From Hofstenia miamia (taxonomy: Eukaryota; Xenacoelomorpha; Acoela): DNA of 64,000 nt. Below are positions 22,850 through 31,699 of this stretch, one piece after another. The stretch lies in contig SCFE01000061.1 of assembly GCA_004352715.1 (NCBI GenBank), positions 726,794-790,793 on the forward strand, read 5' to 3'. The stretch's first letter is position 1, and every line of letters starts with the position of its first letter. The notes under the pieces are model-generated. The model made no database searches, had not been told where the DNA came from, and worked only from the letters and a program-made list of their open reading frames with translations. The translations under genes were made by a program, and so were the position numbers.

Positions 22850-23440
22850 GCTGGAAAAACTGCCAAGATGACATGACTGATGAGGAAGTTAGTACCTTTT
22901 ATATGGACATGGCAGGAACAAGAAGAATTGGATAACATAAAGGAAGAGTTGGCAAAATTACCATCATTAAATATGCCAGACTATAACAAAACATTCATGT
23001 TGTACTGTGATGTAAGCAAGGTGGCGATTGGAGCAACACTAGAACAGATGAAAACCAAGAAGGAGGTGCCAATACAATTCTTCAGCAACAAACTAAAACT
23101 AAGCAAAGAGAACTACAGCTCAACAAAATTGGAGATGTTAGCCCTAATAGAAAGTATTAAGAAATTCCAGCACTTTTTAATAGGAAGAGAATTCAGGGTC
23201 TCACAGATAACAGAGGCCTTGCATTGCTGAAGAAGTTCTTGGGAGATAAATCAGGAATTGTGTCAAGTTGGATTGAACATCAAAATGAATTTACTTTCTT
23301 TGAACATTGGAGAGGTACACTGCACACCAATGCAGACTTTTGGACGGCACTCCCCGAGTACCAAAGAGATGCAGTGAAAGAGGATGGTGAAAAGAAACAA
23401 TTCCAGTTCTTACCAAGATATCTGAACAAGAAATCATAGA
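22850..23440 (+). pseudogene. RNase H region of the gypsy element
   Basis: Connection and RNase H domain that degrades the RNA strand of the hybrid. From 22880 the frame reads a WTWQEQEELDNIKEEL tether, then MLYCDVSKVAIGATLEQ with the first catalytic Asp of the gypsy RNase H, then IQFFSNKLKLSKENYSSTKLEMLA, which matches the standard (Y)FSKxLxxxExNYxxxExExLA block. Near 23205 the frame shifts so that TDNRGLALL (the D/H-x-x-L region) is read in another phase. A stop near 22876 precedes the domain. Confidence 0.85.
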
Positions 23441-23479
23441 AAAGCAAAGAGACGACGTGATATTATAAAAAATCATAAA

Positions 23480-24521
23480 AAAGCTGAAAGATCCACAACT
23501 AAAACTATCAAAGTTAACAGTGAGCTATTACAAATGATATAAATGGAAAACAAACAAGAACAAACTCCTATATGTGAAAGCACAGAATAAAAGAATCACA
23601 ATCCCAGAATATTACAAGAGGGAACCTATAAGGAACATAGATGAGAAGGGTCATTTAGGGATCACACAAACAGAAAGTACCTTCAATGCAAGGTTCATTA
23701 CAACGGCAGTTAGGAAAGTCACAGAGGAAATAATCAACAAATGCAAAACATGTCTTCTAAACAACAAGCAGCAGTTTCCAACAAAGAGAGCACCATTAGA
23801 AAAGATCATAGCAACACAGCCAAATGAGATTGTACATATAGACCTGGAGATGCCATCAAGAGATGAAGGAGGATATCAACACCTGCTAGTAATTGTGGAT
23901 AATTTTTTAAGTATGCAAGGATGATCCTGATTAAGAACACCACAGCAGAAACAACAGCAGAGATAGTAATGAAGGAATGGGTCCTAAAATTTGGGCCTAT
24001 GGAGATAATTATTACAGATAAAGGGCTGCAATTCAAAAGCAGTCTGTTTCAGGAAATGTCATGATTACAGGAAGTAGTAAGTGACAGGAGAACAGCATAC
24101 CACTCACAAGCAAATGGAGCAGTCAAAATATTGAACAGGATGCTGATTAAATTGATAAGGGTTACAACATCAAGAATAGGAGGATGAAAGTGGCGAAATG
24201 TTATCAAGATGGTCAAGCACTTTTATAACACATCCGTACACTCAACAATGGGAATAATGCCATTCAATGCAATACTTCAACTATAGCAAAAAAATGGATA
24301 ATGAGTATATAAATCAGCTCAGAACTCAAATCACCATGATATACAAAACAATGTGCCACAATATCAAAACGTCTGCCATGAGACAGCAATGGAATTACAA
24401 TAAAAAAATTTATGGTCATGCACATATGATAGGCGACACAGTATATGCATTCACACCCATAAAAAGAACAGACACAAACCAGGTCTGAAAACGTAAAACA
24501 ATCTGGTCAGGGCCATATATA
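23480..24521 (+). pseudogene. Integrase region of the gypsy element, cut by mariner
   Basis: DDE integrase that inserts the cDNA. The zinc-binding part keeps GHLGI and CKTC (about 23645-23760). The core has HIDLEMPSRDEGGYQHLLVIVDNF (first Asp) and IITDKGLQF (second Asp). The third acidic residue should follow YHSQANGAV, but this copy has Lys there, a loss of the catalytic Glu. The C-terminal beta-barrel region ends TIWSGPY at 24519, where the mariner terminal repeat begins. Several stops interrupt the frame (about 23533, 24061, 24184 and 24487). Confidence 0.85.
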
Positions 24522-25137
24522 TGGTGTGTCTGAAAAGTTCTCAAACTATCTTGGTAATTATTATATAAAGCAGCAATTCACACTGACAGCATATGCATGC
24601 AGTAGAGTGACAAATACACGTCTGAGTGACAATGACTCATTACTGATAACAGCTCATGCGCTTAGCAGAGAATCATTTTTATACATGTGATTTTATCTAG
24701 TGCGTCAATTCAATAATGCTCTCTAAAGAGAATATTCGAGCTTACATTTTCATCGAATCTCGACGGGGAGTCAGTGCTACAGCAGTCTATCGACAACTAC
24801 AGGAGGCTAACCTGGACAACACGCCATCTCGTGCTACAGTTTTTGACTGGTACAGTCGCTTAACTGCAGGCAGGAATTCATTTAAGGACGATCCGAGATC
24901 AGGTCGACCCTCTGCAGTCACAACAGAAGCGAACGTTATTAGGATTCGAAAAATGATAGAAGACGATGCCCATGTCAGCCTCAGGTGTATAGCCTCTACG
25001 CTGGACATTGGCAAAGATGCAGCAAGATCAGTTCTCACCGACAACCTCGGATTGCGCAAGGTCTGCTCGCAATGGATTCCTCACCACCTTACAGAGGCGA
25101 ACAAGCAAGCTCGTCTCGAATGTGCGCAGGCAATGGG
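24522..25137 (+). mobile_element. Mariner DD34D transposon, copy 1 (5' part only)
   Basis: It starts with the terminal repeat TGGTGTGTCTGAAAAGTTCT directly after a TA in the retroelement's integrase C-terminus. It encodes residues 1-140 of a mariner transposase from ATG 24716, covering the HTH DNA-binding half and ending just after the WIPHHLT motif, where the 1000-N gap begins. It differs from the full copy at 30373-31697 at only a handful of positions, so the two share a recent origin. The 3' half is unseen. Confidence 0.9.
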
Positions 25138-26137
25138 NNNNNNNNNNNNNNNNNNNNNNNNNNNNNNNNNNNNNNNNNNNNNNNNNNNNNNNNNNNNNNN
25201 NNNNNNNNNNNNNNNNNNNNNNNNNNNNNNNNNNNNNNNNNNNNNNNNNNNNNNNNNNNNNNNNNNNNNNNNNNNNNNNNNNNNNNNNNNNNNNNNNNNN
25301 NNNNNNNNNNNNNNNNNNNNNNNNNNNNNNNNNNNNNNNNNNNNNNNNNNNNNNNNNNNNNNNNNNNNNNNNNNNNNNNNNNNNNNNNNNNNNNNNNNNN
25401 NNNNNNNNNNNNNNNNNNNNNNNNNNNNNNNNNNNNNNNNNNNNNNNNNNNNNNNNNNNNNNNNNNNNNNNNNNNNNNNNNNNNNNNNNNNNNNNNNNNN
25501 NNNNNNNNNNNNNNNNNNNNNNNNNNNNNNNNNNNNNNNNNNNNNNNNNNNNNNNNNNNNNNNNNNNNNNNNNNNNNNNNNNNNNNNNNNNNNNNNNNNN
25601 NNNNNNNNNNNNNNNNNNNNNNNNNNNNNNNNNNNNNNNNNNNNNNNNNNNNNNNNNNNNNNNNNNNNNNNNNNNNNNNNNNNNNNNNNNNNNNNNNNNN
25701 NNNNNNNNNNNNNNNNNNNNNNNNNNNNNNNNNNNNNNNNNNNNNNNNNNNNNNNNNNNNNNNNNNNNNNNNNNNNNNNNNNNNNNNNNNNNNNNNNNNN
25801 NNNNNNNNNNNNNNNNNNNNNNNNNNNNNNNNNNNNNNNNNNNNNNNNNNNNNNNNNNNNNNNNNNNNNNNNNNNNNNNNNNNNNNNNNNNNNNNNNNNN
25901 NNNNNNNNNNNNNNNNNNNNNNNNNNNNNNNNNNNNNNNNNNNNNNNNNNNNNNNNNNNNNNNNNNNNNNNNNNNNNNNNNNNNNNNNNNNNNNNNNNNN
26001 NNNNNNNNNNNNNNNNNNNNNNNNNNNNNNNNNNNNNNNNNNNNNNNNNNNNNNNNNNNNNNNNNNNNNNNNNNNNNNNNNNNNNNNNNNNNNNNNNNNN
26101 NNNNNNNNNNNNNNNNNNNNNNNNNNNNNNNNNNNNN
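25138..26137. other. Assembly gap, 1000 N
   Basis: Exactly 1000 N between a plus-strand mariner start and a minus-strand gag fragment, both repeats. Join order or orientation here is not secure. Confidence 0.99.
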
Positions 26138-26262
26138 AATGTGGTTTCATTTTGTCTTTCCATCTCTTTAAATTTGATGGTTAATTGTTCTATTTCGTGT
26201 TTTAGGAGTGCTTCATTTTCCTGGCTCTTCCTCAGCATATCCATTATGTCTGGTGGGTTCAT
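26138..26262 (-). pseudogene. gag: gag N-terminus of a second gypsy copy (minus strand, truncated by gap)
   Basis: It starts with ATG at 26262 on the minus strand and reads about 41 codons of a charged coiled coil into the gap. The pattern (LRKSQENEALLKHEIEQLTI) parallels the start of the plus-strand gag at 19982 (LRQNNETESILRSEIQLLMV). The start is supported by that alignment and by a primer-binding-site relic 390 bases upstream. The fragment is too short to judge integrity. Confidence 0.7.
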
Positions 26263-26658
26263 TTCTGGGAATTCACCTCTGAGGGTGAGTTAAGAGGTTG
26301 CAATTTCGTGTCAGAGGCTGAATTTTCACCAAATTATGGTGATGATCATATTGTTCTGGGGGTTACTGCTTTAGTTGCAGTCTTCTTTGTGCTGCCTTTC
26401 TTAACTTTTGTCATATTTTCTTTCTGGTTTGTAGTGGTCTTCCTTTTTGATCACGATTCCAGGATCCTGTTGAGGTGCTTTGGTTTGGTTTTGGGTAATT
26501 CTCTCTTTTGACTAGTTTGTTTTTCATGTGAGCTGTCTGTTGCTTACTTCCACTTTTGTTTATAGATTTTGTCGTAGTATGCAGATGGTTTCACTGAATG
26601 TTTCTTTTAATAGTTGCTATTCTTGGCTGTCACAGTAGCCATGTAACATCCTCTACCA
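26263..26658 (-). other. 5' leader of the minus-strand gypsy copy with primer-binding-site relic
   Basis: Read on the minus strand, TGGTAGAGGA at 26658-26649 is a diverged tRNA-Met primer-binding site followed by a GTTACATGG block, matching the TGCTACATG that follows the site in the plus copies. The remaining 390 bases are an A-rich leader up to the gag start. A small plus-strand ORF here (26308-26511) is a shadow. Confidence 0.6.
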
Positions 26659-26660
26659 GG

Positions 26661-27595
26661 CATTATTACTGTTTGTCTTTTTTACTGCATAACACTAGTC
26701 ATAGTTTTGCAGGTTGGGATTTACTTAACTAGAGACTGCTTTAGCTTTTGTTTCTATTAACACAATGTAACTAGATATAACTGTTCACTATTTAGGTGAT
26801 GAAGACATGCAGCAATTTCTTCAATGATCAATAGTGGGCATCTGCCTGAAGCTGATCTCCACATCCAGTTTCACCAGCCCTTTGATGTTCTATTTGATTG
26901 AGTTCCACCTCTCAGCTCAATGATACATTTAATGTGTACCTATCCTAGCTCAGTGCATACTCAAGACATGACACAATTCGACTTAAACTCTATTTTGTAA
27001 AACTGTTCCATTTGTTTGCAACCTGATTTGTTACTAGTTGCTTGCTTAATATTACTTACAGCCATTACTGAAATATACTGGCTTTAATAAATGTATTAAT
27101 ATCAAGCAGCTTACTAACCTTCATTTATAATTTGATACATGCTTGGTCACTTTATCTGTCATTTATGGGTCACTAATTTGGATCTAAAATATTATTAATA
27201 TATTCCCTAGGTTTCAGCTATCCAACCATTTGTTCAAATCAATTATTTTAGTACATGTATTCAATGTTTGCTAGTTGACTAATTGAGAGAAAAACTCCTA
27301 CACCTAACTTATATGCACTTTCATGATCTGGCACAAAGACCCTTGAATCCATTAGACGAAATATTTGTTTGCTTAAAAATCTTTATCCCAACAGATGGCG
27401 CTCAAAAATGCTTATTATAACCTATCTTAATACATTAGGAAATATAATTTTGTGCAATTTCTTCTAAAGTATGCAACATTTACAAAAACAACAGTGCTAA
27501 TATAAATGCTAATGTCGTTAAGATTCCACAGAACCATTAATGTACTCATTTACTTTCCTAGTTTTTAGTACAATTCAGGAAACAGTCGCTCTCAG
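26661..27595 (-). mobile_element. LTR, family 1, copy D (minus strand, 5' part missing)
   Basis: Reverse complement of the family 1 LTR. TATCCTAGCTCAGTG, TTACTAG(T/C)TGC, ATACTGGCTTTAATAAATG and CTCCTACACCTAAC blocks are shared with copy C. It lacks the first several hundred bases of the LTR, with unrelated sequence up to the 42-N gap. It is followed (minus direction) by the primer-binding-site relic, so it is a 5' LTR. Confidence 0.7.
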
Positions 27596-27637
27596 NNNNN
27601 NNNNNNNNNNNNNNNNNNNNNNNNNNNNNNNNNNNNN
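27596..27637. other. Assembly gap, 42 N
   Basis: Short estimated gap between two LTR copies of the same family. Confidence 0.99.
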
Positions 27638-28407
27638 AATTTGTACCCTATCCTAGCTCAGTGAATACTCAAGCCATGCCACAATTGGACTTAAACTCTA
27701 TTTTGTAAAATTGTTCAATTTTTTTGCAACCTGATTTGTTACTAGCTGCTTACTTAATGTTACTTGTAGCCATTACTGAAATATACTGGCTTTAATAAAT
27801 GTATTAATATCAAGAACCTAACTAACCTTAATTTATTCCCTAGGTTTTGGTTATTCAACTGTTTGTTCAAAGTTAATTACTTTAATATGTGTATTCAATG
27901 ATCACTAGTCGACTAATTGAGAGAAAAACTCCTACACCTAACCTATGTGCACTTTTGTGATCTGTCACAAAGACCCTTGTGCAGGATCCAGACCACTACT
28001 AAACACCACTCAATTAGCTCAACATCGTATTAAATGATCAAACCTTTATAGTAGAACAAAATAAGCATTCCAAATATAATCCTTTATCAATTGCTTACAA
28101 TGTTTAATTCCTATTTATAGTAAATCTAGAAAATTACCTGTTCAAATTTAAACTACTCCTCTGCCAACATGGTGGCTAAAAAAATGGAAGTGACTTCGCC
28201 CCTGCGTTTTGCCAAAAAGTATTATTATCAACAGATACTAATCTCTTATTTTTGACACATATTGTTTCTTAGTTGCATAATACAAATAAATCTAAATTAA
28301 TCTAATTGATCTAAATACAATATATTTTTAATCATCATTTCTTTGATCTTATTCTCAACTTTGCTCAACATTTGCAGCTTTTTAGATATTATTTGGATGA
28401 TGCTACA
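27638..28407 (-). mobile_element. LTR, family 1, copy C (minus strand, 3' LTR)
   Basis: On the minus strand it begins TGTAGCATCATCC at 28407, right after the purine-rich run AGCAGGGAGACA at about 28421-28410, which acts as the polypurine tract of the ORF-bearing element upstream. The sequence matches copy B in order and runs into the 42-N gap before its end. Its position after an integrase C-terminus and the extra ORF makes it a 3' LTR. Confidence 0.75.
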
Positions 28408-28470
28408 TGTGTCTCCCTGCTTTGGATATTGGTAGGCAAAGATTGTTTTCTTGTGTTGTGAATATTGCTA

Positions 28471-29376
28471 TTAGCCACATGGATGTTCTGAATCTAATCT
28501 CAATTGAGTTTTCTCCTCAAATATCAGGTTTTTGAAATCTTTGCTTGTGTTCAGCTCATATGCTCGGTTTATCTCTTTTAGCACTGCCTCTATTGTTTTG
28601 TGATATTTCTTGGATGGTGCCTTGATGTTTATTTCTGGCCACCATTTGTTTGTCTTTTTTTGCAGCTTGATTTGTTTCCATATTTCTTCTATCTGCCTGA
28701 TGTGATCTTGTTTCTGGGTGAGGCTGCACTTGATAAAAAGAGTGTTGGCTTTTTCCACAACTTCCATGCTTGTTGTTAATTCAATTGTTTTTGTTTGTTT
28801 ATAGAGATCAATTGCTATACATGGATCTACCATTAGCCTGCAGATTGCTACCCAGTAATCCATCTGTAAGTCAAAGCATATCAATTCTGATACTTTGGTG
28901 TCTGTGGCTTATTTTTTTCCATGGGAACATGTTCTCTACCCTCATTGCCAGATCATATAAAAGGTATGGATTTTACTCAGAGTTGTTCTTGTTATTATCA
29001 CTATGCATACTTGCTGAACTCTTGCCATCCTGAATGTCTGATCAAGTTGTTTCTTTTGATTTTTGTTGTATTCCTTTTCTTTTAGGATGTGAATTATTGT
29101 TAGGTTGTCTTTATTGATATTAATTTCTGGTATCTTGGGGATCTGTTCCATGTATGCCATTATTCTTTGTGCTGTCTCTAGTGTGAAATTCTCATCAAAT
29201 ATTATGTGCAAGGAGCTGCTTATATATGGCCTTTTGAGTGTTTCATTTAGCTCTCTTGGGTAGCTTATAATAACATTGACCATTGGTCTTTTCTTGGCAT
29301 CTAGCACAATTGATAGGTTGCTTGCCTCTGTTCTTGCTATTCTTTTAATATGGGTTTCTCTATCTATTTTTGACAT
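28471..29376 (-). pseudogene. Unidentified third ORF between integrase and 3' LTR
   Basis: Two open pieces on the minus strand (29376-28942 and 28884-28471, with a frame change between them) lie where errantiviruses and retroviruses keep env. I recognise no family. The first piece starts MSKIDRETHIKRIARTEAS and is rich in Ile, Asn and Lys. The second contains a charged, helix-prone stretch (IRQIEEIWKQIKLQKKTNKW) and ends before the polypurine tract. I see no signal peptide, no convincing membrane segment and no cysteine-rich ectodomain, so an envelope role is not supported. It could be an accessory or displaced gag-like ORF. Confidence 0.45.
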
Positions 29377-29589
29377 TCTTTTTTCTCTCTTTCAAACAGA
29401 CTGTTCATTCTGATGTCGTTTCTGAGGGGACATGTAGCTGGGTAATCCTTAGTGGTCTACTGGTGCTTGGCTCACCATCAAGTGAGTCAATGTTGATAGT
29501 CTCTACTGAGTCGTCCTCAAATTGACTTTTTCAACAATCAACCAGCTGTGGGTTCCACACTTCTGCATGCTTACAGTTCTTCCCCCACT

Positions 29590-29895
29590 TGCACCTTCCC
29601 CTGGAACTCCATGTGTCACACTGCCCTCAAATCAGCATTGTGGACTATTGGAAGGAAAGTTGGGCTGCCTTGCCTCAGTTCTCTGTGTGCCCTCAAACCA
29701 GCATTGCAGATCTCTGGGAATGACGTCAGTTCTCTGCATGCCCTCAAATCAGTGTTGCAGATCTCCAATGGGAGTAGCATCAGCTCTCTTCTTGCCCTGG
29801 AATCAGTGCTGCAGATCTCCAATGGGTGAGACTATTCGTTTTTTTGTCTCTATGGCCTTGAATCAGCATTGGGGACTACTCAGACGCCTCTTTAC
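29590..29895 (-). repeat. Coding tandem repeat of about 54 bp, minus-strand copy
   Basis: Five diverged units recognisable by CTCAAATCAGC-type words on the plus strand. Read on the minus strand the units carry x-C/H-stop-F-(E/Q/K), with TGA in four units and TGG in one. The same repeat family lies between protease and RT in the plus-strand element, but here it falls between the integrase C-terminus and the third ORF. Unit lengths vary from about 51 to 66 bp. Confidence 0.6.
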
Positions 29896-30027
29896 TCTAT
29901 GTCTCTGATTACTCATGCCTTTCATCTTCACATCAACGTCATGTGTGAGACCTCCTCTGAATTCTTCTTCACATGTTGGATGTTGTCATGTCCTCTGCCT
30001 TATGATTTCAGCATACCCTCTTGCATT

Positions 30028-30372
30028 TCATTTGATTTGCCTAAATTCAGATAGTAAGTTTAAATCCCATACTTTGGGATCATATATATATTTATTTCTT
30101 GCTGCCCTTCTTGGCAGTACTCTTGGTTGTAAGGTTTCATTACTGATATTTGTTTCGAATTCTTCATTGAAACCCTCTTCCAGTAAACTATCTAGCTCAT
30201 TCATCTCATAGACAATTTCATCTCCATTAATTTGGTTTATTTTGAATTCAGCATTTTCATCTAATCTGGTTTCCTCAACATCTGCCATTGCCTGTTTTAG
30301 GTTTTGGAAATGTAGTAATCTGCCATTATTTAACCTATACTTGTTGTTTAGTAATACCTGCTTTATCATATA
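30028..30372 (-). pseudogene. Gypsy integrase C-terminus, minus-strand copy, fused to mariner
   Basis: On the minus strand this reads YMIKQVLLNNKYRLNNGR followed by LLHFQNLKQA. It is the chromodomain-like/GPY end of gypsy integrases (GPYxIxxVxxNxxxLxxG...VHxxNLKP) and then an acidic tail ending near FRQIK. The frame is open for its whole length. It begins exactly where the mariner terminal repeat ends, at the site equivalent to the mariner insertion in the plus-strand copy (after the GPY). The rest of this integrase is not present beyond the mariner. Confidence 0.75.
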
Positions 30373-31697
30373 TGGTGTGTCTGAAAAGTTCTCAGACTGC
30401 CTCAATAAAACAATAACTATGAAAAATTCAAAAATAATGACTTTTATTTTATAAAGCATAGTCACCGCCACATGCAATAACCAACTGGCAATAGTCTATC
30501 AACCGCTTAAGTTCGCTGTCATCCTTTCTTCTGATTGCTGCCTGAGCACCTGCGTCATGTAATCCGCTATCTCTGCACCACTGGAAAACTGAACTGTCTT
30601 GAATGCCTGTTTCAGAATTTTGTTGACCCAGCGATCGCAGAGGTTCAGGTCAGGACTATATGGCGGCTGTTTGATAAGTGTGACACCCCGTCGTTGAAAG
30701 AATTGGTTGGTTTCCACTGATGAGTGACAGCGTGCATTATCATGTTGCCACCAGAGGGAAGACAGGTTGGTTGGGCGTGTACGCAGCTTTCGCCACTTGT
30801 CTCCAGTGTGTTTGACAAAAGTGACATAACGCTCAGAATCGACAGTCTCACGTGGTTCCACCGCATCTATAGAAATCTTGCCATCTGCCGTGTAAGCAAC
30901 GAGTAGAAGCGCTTTGCGATTTGTCAGTTGAGGCCGCACCACCGTCGGTTTTGGCTGTTTAGCAGCAAGCCACACCATGTTTTGCGCTTTAGTGTTGGGA
31001 GTGTTAAACAGTGCCCACGTCTCATCCTCCGTGCACCAATATTTGCAACAGTCTGCTAAAGAATGAGTTTGGAAACGTGCTACCATCGCCTGCGCACATT
31101 CGAGATGAGCTTGCTTGTTCGCCTCTGTAAGGTGGTGAGGAATCCATTGCGAACAGACCTTGCGCAATCCGAGGTTGTCGGTGAGAACTGATCTTGCTGC
31201 ATCTTTGCCAATGTCCAGCGTAGAGGCTATACACCTGAGGCTGACATGGGCATCGTCTTCTATCATTTTTCGAATCCTAATAACGTTCGCTTCTGTTGTG
31301 ACTGCAGAGGGTCGACCTGATCTCGGATCGTCCTTAAATGAATTCCTGCCTGCAGTTAAGCGACTGTACCAGTCAAAAACTGTAGCACGAGATGGCGTGT
31401 TGTCCAGGTTAGCCTCCTGTAGTTGTCGATAGACTGCTGTAGCACTGACTCCCCGTCGAGATTCGATGAAAATGTAAGCTTGAATATTCTCTTTAGAGAG
31501 CATTATTGAATTGACGCACTAGATAAAATCACATGTATAAAAATGATTCTCTGCTAAGCGCATGAGCTGTTATCAGTAATGAGTCATTGTCACTCAGATG
31601 TGTATTCGTCACTCTACTGCATGCATATGCTGTCGGTGTGCATTGCTGCTTTATATAATAATTACCGAGATAGTCTGAGAACTTTTCAGACACACCA
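30373..31697 (-). mobile_element. Mariner DD34D transposon, full-length copy 2
   Basis: 1325 bp bounded by inverted repeats, TGGTGTGTCTGAAAAGTTCT at 30373 and its complement ending at 31697, each next to TA (30371-30372 and 31698-31699). It contains one transposase gene on the minus strand. It is CpG-rich compared with the surrounding retroelement, so it looks young. One flank is gypsy integrase and the other is unrelated sequence. Confidence 0.93.
30499..31503 (-). CDS. Mariner DD34D transposase, near-complete with C-terminal frameshift
   Basis: Cut-and-paste transposase of the mariner family, 334 codons as read. Residues about 5-110 form the paired HTH DNA-binding region (including a GRPS linker near 63-66). 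WIPHHLT at 120-126 corresponds to the mariner WVPHEL motif, and YSPDL at 282-286 to the other mariner signature. The catalytic triad is D160 (TEDETW), D255 (HDNARCH) and D290 (DLNLCD), with 34 residues between the last two, which defines DD34D. The stop at 30499 comes early. One base seems to be missing about seven codons before it, because the neighbouring frame continues for roughly 20 codons to 30449 and ends in a GGDY motif, giving about 351 residues in all. It is probably recently inactivated or impaired. Confidence 0.92.
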   Translation of the reverse strand: MLSKENIQAYIFIESRRGVSATAVYRQLQEANLDNTPSRATVFDWYSRLTAGRNSFKDDPRSGRPSAVTTEANVIRIRKMIEDDAHVSLRCIASTLDIGKDAARSVLTDNLGLRKVCSQWIPHHLTEANKQAHLECAQAMVARFQTHSLADCCKYWCTEDETWALFNTPNTKAQNMVWLAAKQPKPTVVRPQLTNRKALLLVAYTADGKISIDAVEPRETVDSERYVTFVKHTGDKWRKLRTRPTNLSSLWWQHDNARCHSSVETNQFFQRRGVTLIKQPPYSPDLNLCDRWVNKILKQAFKTVQFSSGAEIADYMTQVLRQQSEERMTANLSG

Positions 31698-31699
31698 TA

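Larger units (their letters stand above)
19641..24521 (+). mobile_element. Ty3/gypsy-type retrotransposon internal region, defective
   Basis: Gene order gag, protease, reverse transcriptase, RNase H, integrase is the Metaviridae order. The sense strand is strongly A-rich and CpG is scarce. In-frame stops (mostly TGA) and frameshifts occur in every domain, so no product is made from this copy. The element is interrupted at 24522 by a mariner insertion within the integrase C-terminal region, and its 3' part then disappears into a gap. Similar sequence on the minus strand at 30372-28408 supplies what the family's 3' part looks like. Confidence 0.85.

Noticed and set aside
29522-29908. Plus-strand ORFs over the tandem repeat at 29.5-29.9 kb
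   Set aside because: The retroelement is on the minus strand. Plus-strand openness comes from the repeated unit.
30028-30477. 149-codon ORF as a host gene starting upstream within mariner
   Set aside because: Its first third is translated mariner terminal sequence. The remainder is gypsy integrase C-terminus.
24716-31503. A host-wide change of genetic code with TGA as Trp
   Set aside because: The young mariner transposase uses TGG and terminates normally, so the TGA excess is confined to the decayed retroelement.
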